Assembly (NCBI RefSeq): GCF_013409345.1
Contig: NZ_JACCBB010000001.1
Location: 1,550,001 to 1,614,000 of the forward strand
Direction: 5' to 3'
DNA from: Kineococcus aurantiacus
GTDB lineage: Bacteria; Actinomycetota; Actinomycetes; Actinomycetales; Kineococcaceae
Length of the DNA: 64,000 bases
Part shown: piece after piece, positions 50,869 to 61,047 of the stretch
How the letters are laid out: each line of letters opens with the position of its first letter
Position numbering within the stretch: position 1 is the first letter of the stretch
The notes under the pieces: generated by a model
The model's database searches: none
Seen by the model: the letters and a program-made list of their open reading frames with translations, nothing else
What the model was told of the DNA's origin: nothing
Program-made: the position numbers and the translations under genes

Positions 50869-51674
50869 CGGGCACCACTCATGTCTCGTCCTCCATCGCT
50901 CACGGGGCCAGCACCGGGCTCCCCCTGCGGTCCGGGGTCATCCTGCCCGGCCTCCCGGCGCTCGTCGCGCACGGCCCGGAACCAGACGACGACGGCGAAC
51001 AGGGCGAAGACCCACCACTGCGCGGCGTAGGCCAGGTTGCGCAGGTCCAGCCGGCGGGTCGCCTGGCCGGGGTCGGCGGGCGGCACGGCCCGCAGGCCGG
51101 CGGGCGGGGCGGCGTCGGTGACGTAGGCGTTCGCGACGGGGTAGTCGACGCGGTTGACGAGGTCGGCGGCGCTGACGATCCACGTCCGCCCCGGCGGCAG
51201 CGCGTCCGTCGAGGGGGCGATGTCGGAGCTCTCCGGCGGCTGCACGACGCCCGTCAGGTCGACCGGGCCGGCCGGCAGGGCCGGTGCGGACTGCCCCGGC
51301 GGGACCCAGCCGCGCACGACGGGGACGCCGGAACCGTCCGCGAGCACCACGACGCCCAGCGCCCACGAGCCCACGACCCCGTCCAGCGCGCGCCCGGGCA
51401 CGAGCAGGTCCACGGCCGGGTCGAACGTGCCGGCGACCTCGACGCGGTGCCCGACCTCGTCGGAGGACAGGACCCGGTCGGCGCCCGTGGCGCCGGCGTC
51501 GACGACCTGCCCGACGGGGACGACGGGCTGGCGGGCGGGGGGTTCGGAGATGACGACGTTGCCCCGCTGCCACTGCCAGACCCCGAGGCCGCAGCAGACC
51601 GCGACGACCAGGAGGGCGACGACGGTCAGGACGACGACCCGCCCGCCCGGCGCGCTCCTGCGGTCCTCCTCCAC
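50865..51674 (-). CDS. SURF1-family cytochrome oxidase assembly protein
   Basis: The 269-residue SURF1 protein helps heme insertion and assembly of aa3-type cytochrome c oxidase. It has one helix near the N-terminus (VVVLTVVALLVVAVCCGLGVWQWQR), an exposed domain with VLVPGRALDGVVGSWALGVVVLADG and VVRGWVPPG, and a second helix (AYAAQWWVFALFAVVVWF), the standard SURF1 plan. GTG 51674 lies 6 bases after a TAGCCT -10 (51686-51681), so the operon mRNA is likely leaderless. Confidence 0.9.
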   Translation of the reverse strand: MEEDRRSAPGGRVVVLTVVALLVVAVCCGLGVWQWQRGNVVISEPPARQPVVPVGQVVDAGATGADRVLSSDEVGHRVEVAGTFDPAVDLLVPGRALDGVVGSWALGVVVLADGSGVPVVRGWVPPGQSAPALPAGPVDLTGVVQPPESSDIAPSTDALPPGRTWIVSAADLVNRVDYPVANAYVTDAAPPAGLRAVPPADPGQATRRLDLRNLAYAAQWWVFALFAVVVWFRAVRDERREAGQDDPGPQGEPGAGPVSDGGRDMSGAR

Positions 51675-51708
51675 CGGGTCAGGCTACGGGGCGGGGCTGT
51701 GAGCCCGG

Positions 51709-51900
51709 TCAGCTCGTGCGGTCGAACTGGTCCCGGCGCACCGCGTGGGCGGTAGCGGCATCGTGCACCAAGCGGTAGCGCTTTCCCCTCCGCGGCTTGT
51801 CGGGGCGAGCGCCGGCACCGGGCCAGCGGGTGTCGGCCCCGCACATCGGAGCGGCGACAGCCAATGCCACCAGCAGGATCAGGACGACGAGGGCGCTCAC
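51709..51900 (-). CDS. Small single-helix membrane peptide
   Basis: The 63-residue peptide begins with one hydrophobic helix (SALVVLILLVALAVAAP), followed by a basic tail (RWPGAGARPDKPRRGKRYRL). Codon third positions look coding. It is divergent from the MocR regulator, whose promoter region contains an inverted repeat, so it may be a regulated target. No family is recognised, and the call as a real gene is moderate. Confidence 0.5.
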   Translation of the reverse strand: MSALVVLILLVALAVAAPMCGADTRWPGAGARPDKPRRGKRYRLVHDAATAHAVRRDQFDRTS

Positions 51901-51911
51901 GACCGGCTCCG

Positions 51912-51972
51912 GCTGCTACCGTCGCGGTGGGTGATAGCGCTATTCTCTGTTCTCATGGACTACGGTAGCAGT
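51912..51972. promoter_or_regulatory. MocR promoter region with inverted repeat and palindrome
   Basis: CTGCTACCGT at 51912-51921 is the exact inverse of ACGGTAGCAG at 51963-51972, the right arm lying inside the first codons of the MocR gene. TAGCGCTA at 51934-51941 is a perfect palindrome next to the -10-like TATTCT (51941-51946), which ends 8 bases before the ATG. This suggests feedback control of the regulator and control of the divergent peptide. Confidence 0.5.
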
Positions 51973-53328
51973 GTGCAACGCGTCACCGCCAGCCTCCGGG
52001 AGCTGGCCGGTGCGCTGCCCCCCGGCGCCAAGCTGCCCAGCAGCCGCCGGCTCGTCGCCGACCTCGGGGTCGGCCCGGTCACCGTCCAGCGCGCCATCGA
52101 CTCCCTCGTCGCCGACGGCACCGTCGTCACCCGCCCCGGCGCCGGGACCTTCGTCGCGCGCGCGACCCGCACCGCGACCGTCGACACCGCCTGGCAGCGG
52201 GTCGCCCTCGGCGACTCCCCCGTCCGCTCCGAAGGCGTCCTGGCCGCCCTGACCGTGCCCGACCACGGCGTCCTGGACATGGCCCGCGGCTACCTGGACC
52301 TGTCCCTGCAACCCTCCTCGCGGCTGGCCTCGGCCATGGCCCGCGCGGCCCGCCGCCCCGAGGCGTGGACGGTCCCGCCGCCGGCCGGCGTCCCCGAGCT
52401 GCGGACCTGGTTCGCCCAGCAGCTCGGCGCCGACCGCGAGGACGTCTTCATCAGCCCCGGCGGCCAGGGGGCCCTGTCGACCGTGCTGCGCTCGATCGTG
52501 CCCGCCGGCAGCCCCGTGCTCGTCGCCGTCCCCGGCTACCCCGGCGTCATCTCCCTGCTGCGCAGCGCCGGCCTGGTGCCCGTCCCGGTGCCCACCGACA
52601 CCGACGGCGTCCGCCCCGAGCTCCTCGAACGGGCCTTCGAGCAGTCCGGCGCGCGGATGCTCTACCTCCAGCCCACCTACGCCAACCCCGACGGCTCCCT
52701 GCTGTCCGCCGACCGGCGCCGCCCCGTCCTGGACATCGCGGCCAAGGCCGGCGCCTTCGTCGTCGAGGACGACTTCGCGCGCTGGCTCGGGCACGGCCCC
52801 ACCGCACCCCCGGCCCTGCTGCGCGACGACACCGACGGGCGCGTCATCACCGTGAACTCCCTCAGCAAGGTCTCCGGCCCCAGCCTGCGCGTCGGCTGCA
52901 TCGTCTCCCGGGGGCCCGTGGCGCAGCGCATCGCCGGGCTGAGCTTCGTCGACCACCTCATCGTGGCCCGGCCGCTGCAGGAGGCCGCCGTCGAGCTCGT
53001 CACCGGCGCGGGCTGGAACGCGCACCTGCGCGCGCTGTCGGCGGCGCTCGGGGCGCGCGCGAGCACGCTGTCCACCGAACTGGCGCGGCAGCTGCCCGGG
53101 TGCAGCTTCCACCGCCCCCGCGGGGGTTTCTCGCTGTGGCTGCGGCTGCCGCGCGGCACCGACGACCTCGAACTGGCCCGCCGCACCCGCGAACGCGGCC
53201 TCGTCGTCGGCCCCGGCCGGCACTACGTCGTGGCCGAGGACGACGCCACGCACCTGCGGCTGTGCTACGCCGCCATCACCGAGCAGCACATCCCCACGGC
53301 CGTCGGGATCCTCGCCGACTCCCTGTGA
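51955..53328 (+). CDS. MocR-type regulator with aminotransferase domain
   Basis: The 457-residue protein joins a GntR-type winged helix (LPSSRRLVADLGVGPVTVQRAIDSLVADGTVVTRPGAGTFVA) to a fold-type I PLP aminotransferase domain (VFISPGGQGALSTVL, YLQPTYANPDGSLLS, VVEDDFARWL, VNSLSKVSGPSLRVG with the Schiff-base Lys). MocR regulators sense PLP adducts of amino compounds and control genes of vitamin B6 or amino acid metabolism. ATG 51955 follows a TATTCT -10. The obvious target is divergent and small. Confidence 0.93.
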   Translation: MDYGSSVQRVTASLRELAGALPPGAKLPSSRRLVADLGVGPVTVQRAIDSLVADGTVVTRPGAGTFVARATRTATVDTAWQRVALGDSPVRSEGVLAALTVPDHGVLDMARGYLDLSLQPSSRLASAMARAARRPEAWTVPPPAGVPELRTWFAQQLGADREDVFISPGGQGALSTVLRSIVPAGSPVLVAVPGYPGVISLLRSAGLVPVPVPTDTDGVRPELLERAFEQSGARMLYLQPTYANPDGSLLSADRRRPVLDIAAKAGAFVVEDDFARWLGHGPTAPPALLRDDTDGRVITVNSLSKVSGPSLRVGCIVSRGPVAQRIAGLSFVDHLIVARPLQEAAVELVTGAGWNAHLRALSAALGARASTLSTELARQLPGCSFHRPRGGFSLWLRLPRGTDDLELARRTRERGLVVGPGRHYVVAEDDATHLRLCYAAITEQHIPTAVGILADSL

Positions 53329-53343
53329 GGGCGCGGGGGTGGC

Positions 53344-53392
53344 GATCGTTGTGACAACGCTGCCGATGATCGGCAGCGTTGTCACAACGATC
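53344..53392. terminator. Perfect 23-base-arm inverted repeat between mocR and guaA
   Basis: Bases 53344-53366 pair perfectly with 53370-53392 around a 3-base loop. Each arm contains GTTGTGACAAC, itself a nearly perfect palindrome, so the arms could also form two small hairpins or bind a protein. It lies between convergent genes, 15 bases after mocR and 30 before the guaA stop. There is no T-tract. It is conspicuously AT-rich compared with the surroundings. Confidence 0.6.
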
Positions 53393-53421
53393 CGAACCCC
53401 GCGGCCGGCCTCAGGCGGGGA

Positions 53422-55050
<1,629 letters not shown>

Positions 55051-55056
55051 GACCCA

Positions 55057-55122
55057 AGGGTAGCCGCCGGGCGGGACCGGCCGGTAAACCGCGTGCGACC
55101 ACCCCGGGAAGGCGATTACCGT
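55057..55122. promoter_or_regulatory. Divergent leaderless promoters of guaA and the ABC exporter
   Basis: TACCCT on the minus strand (55062-55057) ends 6 bases before the guaA GTG. TACCGT on the plus strand (55117-55122) ends 8 bases before GTG 55131. No Shine-Dalgarno is seen for either gene. Confidence 0.5.
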
Positions 55123-55130
55123 CCGTAGGT

Positions 55131-56873
55131 GTGCGCTCTCTCCCGTTGAGCGATCCCGGTACCCCCGACGTGACCTCCCCCACCCGCTTCCTGCTGCGCA
55201 CGGCTGCGCAGCAGTGGCGGCCCATGGTGGTCGGCTCGCTCGTGGGCACCGCGTGGTTGCTGTCGCAGGCCGTCCTGCCCGCCGCCATCGGCCGGGCCGT
55301 CGACGCCGGCGTCGTGGAGGGGGACAGCCGCGCCCTCACCCGCTGGTCCCTGCTCGTGCTCGCCCTCGCCGTCGTCACCGCGTGGGCCGCGATCGTGCGC
55401 CACCGCTACGGCGTGACCAACTGGCTCACCGCGTGCTTCCGCACGCTGCAGCAGGTCGGCCGGCACACCGCGCGCGCCGGCACTGCGCTGACCACACGGC
55501 TGCCGCAGGGCGAGGTGCTGGCCTCCATCGCCTCCGACGGCCCCCGGCTGGCCGACGCCTTCGACGTGACCCAGCGCGCCGTCGCCTCCGTCGCCGCCGT
55601 CACCGTCGTCGCCGTCCTCGTGCTGCGCACCAGCGTGCCCATCGGCCTGGTCATCCTCGTCGGCGTGCCCGTCGTCACGGCGCTGCTGCTGCTCGTGCTG
55701 CGCCCCCTGCAGGAACGCCAGCGCTTGCACCGCAAGCTGTCCGGGGAGCTGACCTCCCTGGGCACCGACACCGTGCGGGGCCTGCGGATCCTGCGCGGCA
55801 TCGGCGGCGAGGAGGTGTTCCTGGACCGCTACCGGGCCAAGAGCCAGCAGGTGCGGGCCGCCGGGGTGCGCGTCGCGGCGTGGGAGTCGGGGCTGGAGGC
55901 GCTGCAGGTCCTCGTCCCCGGGCTCCTCGTCGCGGCCCTCGTCTGGGCCGGGGCCCGGTCCACCGCCCGCGGCGAGACCAGCCCCGGCGACCTCGTCGCC
56001 CTCTACGGGTACGCGGCTTTCCTCACCTCCCCGCTGCGGATGCTCGTGGAGGCCGCCGACAAGTACGTGCGCGCCCTCGTCGCGGCCCGCCGGCTCACCA
56101 CGCTGCTGGAGGTGCCGCCCGCCGTGACCGACGACGGGACGGCCGGCACCCCCGGCGGGGCGCTGGCCGACCCCGACTCCGGGGTGGTCGCCGAAGCCGG
56201 TGAGCTCACCGCGGTCGTCTGCGACCCGCCCGAGGACGCGGCCGTCCTGGCCCGCCGCCTCACCCGGTTCGACGACGACACCCGCGCCACCTTCGGCGGG
56301 GTCGCGCTGCGGCGGCTGCCGGTCCACGAGGTCCGCGCCCGCGTGCTGCTGGCCGAGGACGACGCGCAGCTGTTCAGCGGCACCGTCCGCGAGCAGGTCG
56401 ACCCCGAGGGGCGGCACACCGACGCGCAGGTCATGGCGGCCCTGGAGGTCGCCGACGCCCGCGACGTCCTCGACCTCGTCGACGGGGGCCTGGCCGGCAC
56501 CGTGACCGAACGAGGCCGGTCCCTGTCCGGCGGCCAGCGGCAGCGGCTGGCGCTGGCGCGCGTGCTCGCCCGCGAACCGGAGGCGCTGGTCCTGGTCGAG
56601 CCCACCAGCGCCGTCGACGCCCACACCGAGGCCCGCATCGCGGGGCGGCTGCGCACGGCCCGGGCGGGCCGGACGACGGTCGTCGCCACCGCCAGCCCGC
56701 TCGTGCTGCCGCAGGTCGACCGGGTCTGCTGGGTCCGCGACGGGCACGTCGTGGCCCGCGGCCGGCACGCCGACCTGCTCGCCCGGGACCCCGGGTACCG
56801 GCGGTTCGTGACCCGCGACACCGCCGACCTGCCCACCCCCCGCACCGCACCGTCCGCAGGAGGCCAGGCGTGA
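55131..56873 (+). CDS. ABC exporter half-transporter with degenerate nucleotide site
   Basis: The 580-residue subunit has six membrane helices and an ATPase domain. The domain keeps the signature [16 protein letters not shown] (about 465) and part of Walker B ([11 protein letters not shown], Glu490 with Val in place of the Asp), but the Walker A loop is missing: residues 361-372 read [12 protein letters not shown]. It therefore cannot bind ATP normally and must work with the next gene product. GTG 55131 is placed by the -10 at 55117, and the stop overlaps the partner's start. Confidence 0.92.
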   Translation: MRSLPLSDPGTPDVTSPTRFLLRTAAQQWRPMVVGSLVGTAWLLSQAVLPAAIGRAVDAGVVEGDSRALTRWSLLVLALAVVTAWAAIVRHRYGVTNWLTACFRTLQQVGRHTARAGTALTTRLPQGEVLASIASDGPRLADAFDVTQRAVASVAAVTVVAVLVLRTSVPIGLVILVGVPVVTALLLLVLRPLQERQRLHRKLSGELTSLGTDTVRGLRILRGIGGEEVFLDRYRAKSQQVRAAGVRVAAWESGLEALQVLVPGLLVAALVWAGARSTARGETSPGDLVALYGYAAFLTSPLRMLVEAADKYVRALVAARRLTTLLEVPPAVTDDGTAGTPGGALADPDSGVVAEAGELTAVVCDPPEDAAVLARRLTRFDDDTRATFGGVALRRLPVHEVRARVLLAEDDAQLFSGTVREQVDPEGRHTDAQVMAALEVADARDVLDLVDGGLAGTVTERGRSLSGGQRQRLALARVLAREPEALVLVEPTSAVDAHTEARIAGRLRTARAGRTTVVATASPLVLPQVDRVCWVRDGHVVARGRHADLLARDPGYRRFVTRDTADLPTPRTAPSAGGQA

Positions 56874-58639
56874 GCCCCAAGACCCTCCCGGTCGCCGACC
56901 GGGCCCAGGTGCTCGCCGACGTCCGGCGGCTGCTGGCCCAGCACCGCGGCCCGGGCCTGCGGATGCTGGGCCTGCACGCCCTCGCGGCGCTGGCCGGGCT
57001 GACCGGGCCCTACCTGCTCGGCCGGCTCGTCGACGACGTCGTCCGCACCGTCCGCGGCGGCAGCACCTACGCGCAGACGGCCCACCGCATCGACGTGCTC
57101 GTCGCGGTGCTCGTCGGCGCGGTCGTCGTGCAGGCGGTGCTCGCGCAGGCGGCCCGGCGGCGCTCGCTGACCCTGGCCGAGGGCGTCTTCGCGCAGCTGC
57201 GTGAGGAGTTCCTCGCGCGCGCCACGGCGCTGCCGCTGTCGGTCGTGGAGCAGGCCGGGACCGGTGACCTCGTCTCGCGCACGACGAACGACGTCGACGC
57301 CCTCAGCTACACCGTCCGCTACGGCGCGCCCGCCATCCTCGTCGCGTCCGTGACGTCGGTCCTGACGGTCGTCGCGGCGGTGTTCTCCGGCCCGCTGGTG
57401 GCGCTGTCGATCCTGGCCGGGGTGCCCGGGCTGTTCCTCGCGACCCGCTGGTACCTGCGCCGCGCCCCGCAGGGGTACGCGGCCGAGCGCGCCGAGTGGG
57501 GCCGGATCTCCACGACGCTGGGCGAGAACGTCGAGAACGTCCGCACGGTCGAGGCCCTGGGCCTGGCCGAGCACCGGGTCGCCCTCGTCGACGAGGTCAT
57601 CGGGGCGACGGTGCGCCGGGAGCGGTACACGCTGTCGCTGCGCACCGTGTGGTTCCCCAGCATCGAGATGTCGTACCTGCTGCCCGTCGTCGTGGCGCTG
57701 CTGTGGGGCGGTTTCCTCGTCCGGCACGACCTGCAGACCGTCGGCCAGGTCACGACCGTCGTGCTCTACCTGCGCCAGCTCGTCGGCCCGGTCAACGAGC
57801 TGCTCGCCTGGTGGGACGAGCTGCAGGTCGGGCAGGCCTCCTTCGCCCGGGTCGTGGGGCTGTCGAGCGTGGAACCCGACCGCGTCACCCGCGACGACCG
57901 GCCCGTCTCCGACGACGTCCACGCCGACCGGGTGGGGTTCTCCTACACCCCCGGACGCCCCGTGCTGCACGGGGTCAGCCTGGAGCTCGAACCCGGTGAG
58001 CGGCTGGCGATCGTCGGCCCGACCGGCGCGGGGAAGTCCACGCTGGGCCGGTTGCTGGCCGGCATCAACCCGCCCTCGGACGGGTCGGTGCGGGTCGGCG
58101 GCGCCGAGGTCACCGGGTTGCCGCTGGACGAGCTGCGCTCGCGCATCGCCCTGGTCACCCAGGAGCGGCACGTGTTCGCGGCCCCGCTGCGCGACAACGT
58201 GGCGCTCGCGGCACCGGGGTCGAGCGACGAGCAGGTCCTCGACGCCCTGGGCGCCGTCGACGCCCGCGGCTGGGTGCAGGCGCTGCCGCAGGGCCTGGAC
58301 ACGCCGGTGGGCGAGAACGGGCTGGCGCTGTCGGCGGCGCAGGCCCAGCAGGTGGCGCTGGCCCGGCTGGTGCTGGCCGACCCGCACACCCTCGTCCTGG
58401 ACGAGGCGACGTCGCTGCTGGACCCGAACGCGGCCCGGCACCTGGAACGGTCGCTGGCCGCGGTGCTGGAGGGGCGCACGACGGTGGCGATCGCGCACCG
58501 GCTGCACACCGCCCACGACGCCGACCGGATCGCCGTCGTCGAGGGCGGGCGGATCACCGAGCTCGGCACGCACCACGAGCTCGTCGACGCCGGCGGCTCG
58601 TACGCCGGGTTGTGGCGCAGCTGGCACGGGGAGGCCTGA
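56870..58639 (+). CDS. ABC exporter half-transporter, ATP-binding partner
   Basis: The 589-residue partner has six helices and an ATPase domain with an intact Walker A (GPTGAGKST, about 383-391) and Walker B (LVLDEATSLLD, Asp511-Glu512). Its signature motif is altered to LSAAQAQQ (about 487). Paired with the preceding protein, its Walker site faces that protein's intact LSGGQ, giving one working ATP site and one dead site. GTG 56870 overlaps the upstream stop, with AGGAGG 6 bases before. Substrate unknown. Confidence 0.94.
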   Translation: MSPKTLPVADRAQVLADVRRLLAQHRGPGLRMLGLHALAALAGLTGPYLLGRLVDDVVRTVRGGSTYAQTAHRIDVLVAVLVGAVVVQAVLAQAARRRSLTLAEGVFAQLREEFLARATALPLSVVEQAGTGDLVSRTTNDVDALSYTVRYGAPAILVASVTSVLTVVAAVFSGPLVALSILAGVPGLFLATRWYLRRAPQGYAAERAEWGRISTTLGENVENVRTVEALGLAEHRVALVDEVIGATVRRERYTLSLRTVWFPSIEMSYLLPVVVALLWGGFLVRHDLQTVGQVTTVVLYLRQLVGPVNELLAWWDELQVGQASFARVVGLSSVEPDRVTRDDRPVSDDVHADRVGFSYTPGRPVLHGVSLELEPGERLAIVGPTGAGKSTLGRLLAGINPPSDGSVRVGGAEVTGLPLDELRSRIALVTQERHVFAAPLRDNVALAAPGSSDEQVLDALGAVDARGWVQALPQGLDTPVGENGLALSAAQAQQVALARLVLADPHTLVLDEATSLLDPNAARHLERSLAAVLEGRTTVAIAHRLHTAHDADRIAVVEGGRITELGTHHELVDAGGSYAGLWRSWHGEA

Positions 58640-58770
58640 CCCCCGACCTCCCGCCGCGCCTCCCGCCGCGTGGAAACTCCCCCGGGCGTCGCTTACCGTG
58701 GAGGGGTTCACACCCAGGGTCCCGGGGCGTCAGTGGCGGGGAGGCGCACCCACGACGCTGGAGCCTACCC

Positions 58771-59988
58771 GTGAGCACCACCACCCCCGCCCCCACCGGC
58801 CTGCTGTCGCGCTACGCGCGGCTGCCGCGGATCGCCGGCCGCGCCTACCTGCCGGCGACCACCCTGGCGCGGCTGCCCATCACCATGGTCCCGCTGGCCG
58901 TCCTGGCCCTGGTGACCTCCGCGAGCGGTTCGGTCGCCGTGGGCGGGCTCGCCAGCGCCGCCGCGGCCGTCGGCGAGGCCGTGGGGGTGCCCGTCGTCGG
59001 CTGGTCCGCCGACCGCCGCGGGCAGCGGGCGGTGCTCCTGGTGGTCGTCGCCGCGCACCTGCTGGCCCTGACCGGGCTGTTCGCCGCGCTGGACACGGAC
59101 CGGACCCCGCTGGTGCTGGCCGCGGCGGCCGGGGTCGGATTCACCCTGCCCTCGGTCGGGGGGTTCTCCCGGGCCCGGTGGCTGCGCATGGCGGGGGACC
59201 CGCAGGACGTGGCGACGGCCTTCGCCGCCGAGGGCACGATCGACGAGGCCACGTTCATCCTGGGTCCCGCGCTGGTCGGGCTGGTCGGGGTGCTGGGTGA
59301 CCCGGCGGCGGCGCTGCTGACGGCGGCGGGCCTGACGACGGTGTTCGTGACGGTGTTCGCGTGCCACCCCACCCACCGGCGCACGGCCCCGCTGCCGCGC
59401 ACCGCCTCCCGCGCCGCGGGCCGGGTGCCGTGGGTGGTCGTGGTCCCGGTGGTGGCGATGCTGTGCATGGGGACGGTGTTCGGGGCGACCCAGACGGGGG
59501 TCACGGCGGCCGCCGAGACCGTCGGGTCGGCGTCGCTGGGTTCGCTGGTCTACGCGGTCTCGGCGATCGGGTCGACCGTGACGACGCTGTGCCTGGTGCT
59601 GCTGCCCGCGCGGTTCACGCTGCGGGCGCGGTGGGCGGTGTGCGGGGCCGGTCTGGTGCTGGGCGCCGGGCTCATGGCGGCCACCGCGCCGCGCCTGGGG
59701 CCGCTGACCGTGGCGGTCCTGCTGCTGGGTCTGTTCGTCGGGCCGGCGCTGGTGACCGTGAACACCCTCGCGGCGCGGCTGGCCCCGCCCGGGCGCGGCG
59801 CGTTCGTCATGGCGCTGCTGAACTCCGGCGTCGTGCTGGGGGTCGCGACGGGCGCCTCGCTCGGCGGGGCGCTGGCCGAGCAGGCGGGCCCGGCGTGGGG
59901 TTTCGCCGTCGTCGGGGCGGCCGGCGCGCTGCTGGCGGCGACGGCCCTGGCCGTCCCGCGCACCGGTGGCCCCGCCGCCGGCGCCTGA
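58771..59988 (+). CDS. MFS transporter
   Basis: The 405-residue protein has 12 hydrophobic helices, with the loop after helix 2 reading GWSADRRGQRAVLLVVVAAHLL, a version of the MFS G-x-x-x-D-R-x-G-R/Q motif. The pattern of PSVGGFSRARWLRM and ALNSGVVLGVATGASLGG recalls drug or nucleoside exporters, but the cargo is not clear. GTG 58771 has GGAG upstream; the open frame reaches back into the ABC gene. It follows the ABC exporter by 131 bases containing TACCGT at 58694-58699. Confidence 0.88.
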   Translation: MSTTTPAPTGLLSRYARLPRIAGRAYLPATTLARLPITMVPLAVLALVTSASGSVAVGGLASAAAAVGEAVGVPVVGWSADRRGQRAVLLVVVAAHLLALTGLFAALDTDRTPLVLAAAAGVGFTLPSVGGFSRARWLRMAGDPQDVATAFAAEGTIDEATFILGPALVGLVGVLGDPAAALLTAAGLTTVFVTVFACHPTHRRTAPLPRTASRAAGRVPWVVVVPVVAMLCMGTVFGATQTGVTAAAETVGSASLGSLVYAVSAIGSTVTTLCLVLLPARFTLRARWAVCGAGLVLGAGLMAATAPRLGPLTVAVLLLGLFVGPALVTVNTLAARLAPPGRGAFVMALLNSGVVLGVATGASLGGALAEQAGPAWGFAVVGAAGALLAATALAVPRTGGPAAGA

Positions 59989-59992
59989 ACCG

Positions 59993-60034
59993 CCGGTGAC
60001 CGGGCACCCCGGCGCGCGGGTGCCCGGTCACCGG
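59993..60034. terminator. Terminator hairpin between convergent MFS and SDR genes
   Basis: Bases 59993-60009 (CCGGTGACCGGGCACCC) pair exactly with 60018-60034 around an 8-base loop. It lies just after the MFS stop and before the end of the convergent SDR gene. Confidence 0.7.
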
Positions 60035-60050
60035 GACGGCGGGGAGCGGG

Positions 60051-61010
60051 TCAGGCGGTGAGCTCGGCGTAGTCGACGCCGGTCCACTCCACCGAGCGCG
60101 CCCACAACCAGGCGGCGTCGGCGGTGTCGTAGGCGGAGGGGCTGGCGGGGACGGCGACGGGGAAACCGCGCCACTCCTGCCGGCCGCCGGGGCCGAAGTA
60201 CTCCCCGCCCGTGGCGCCGGGGTCGGTCGCGGCGCGCAGCAGCGGCCAGGCCCCCTGGGCGGCGGGCTGCCCGACGGCGCGGCCCAGGACCTGCGCCAGC
60301 GCTTCACCGAACCGGTTGCCGCCCAACGGCGTCATCTTCCACAGGTTCGTGTCCGACAGCCCCGGGTGCGCGGCCGTGGAGACGATCCGGGCGCCGACGG
60401 CGTCGGCGCGGCGCTGCAGCTCGAAGGCGAACAGCAGGTTCGACAGCTTCGACTGCCCGTACGCCAGCCACTTCTGGTAGCTGCGCTCGGACTGGTAGTT
60501 GGTGCGGTCCAGCCTGCCGAACCGGTGCGCCACGCTGGCCACGCTGACGACGCGCGCGCCCCCGCCGGACAGCAGCGCCGGCAGCAGCAGCCCCGTGAAC
60601 GCGAAGTGCCCCAGGTGGTTCGTGCCGACCTGCGTCTCGAAGCCGTCGACCGTGCGCCCGAACGGCGGCACCATGACGCCGGCGTTGTTCACCAGCACGT
60701 CGATGCTGGAGCGGCGGTGCACCACGTCGGCGGCCGCGCGCCGGACGCTGGCGAGGTCGGCGACGTCGAGGGCGACCAGCTCCACGCTCGGCTCGACACC
60801 GGAGTCGCGGACCTCCGCGGTCAGCTGCGCCACGGCCGCCCGGCCGCGCTCGGAGTTGCGGCAGGCGAGCAGGACGTCGGCCCCGCGCCGGGCGAACTCC
60901 GTGGCGACGTGGAACCCCAGGCCGGAGTTCGCGCCCGTCACCAGGACGGTCCGGCCCACCTGGCTGCCCATCGCGTCGGGCGTCCAGGGCGTGGCGTTCT
61001 GCTGCGGCAC
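60051..61010 (-). CDS. SDR-family oxidoreductase, retinol dehydrogenase-like
   Basis: The 319-residue SDR has VTGANSGLGFHVATEFARRGADVLLACRN, NNAGVM, the catalytic Ser in VSVASVAH and Tyr/Lys in YGQSKLSNLLF. Its sequence is nearest the WW-oxidoreductase/retinol dehydrogenase-like branch common in actinobacteria. GTG 61010 has AAGGA 6 bases upstream. It follows guaB3 by 37 bases on the same strand, but its function is probably unrelated to purines. The substrate is unknown. Confidence 0.9.
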   Translation of the reverse strand: MPQQNATPWTPDAMGSQVGRTVLVTGANSGLGFHVATEFARRGADVLLACRNSERGRAAVAQLTAEVRDSGVEPSVELVALDVADLASVRRAAADVVHRRSSIDVLVNNAGVMVPPFGRTVDGFETQVGTNHLGHFAFTGLLLPALLSGGGARVVSVASVAHRFGRLDRTNYQSERSYQKWLAYGQSKLSNLLFAFELQRRADAVGARIVSTAAHPGLSDTNLWKMTPLGGNRFGEALAQVLGRAVGQPAAQGAWPLLRAATDPGATGGEYFGPGGRQEWRGFPVAVPASPSAYDTADAAWLWARSVEWTGVDYAELTA

Positions 61011-61047
61011 AGGGGTCCTTCGGGTCCGGGCGGGGATCAGGCGGGGA

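Noticed and set aside
56003-58711. 902-codon minus-strand frame opposite the ABC exporter pair
   Set aside because: Product is Arg/Gly/Pro-rich and unstructured; the ABC motifs are on the plus strand.
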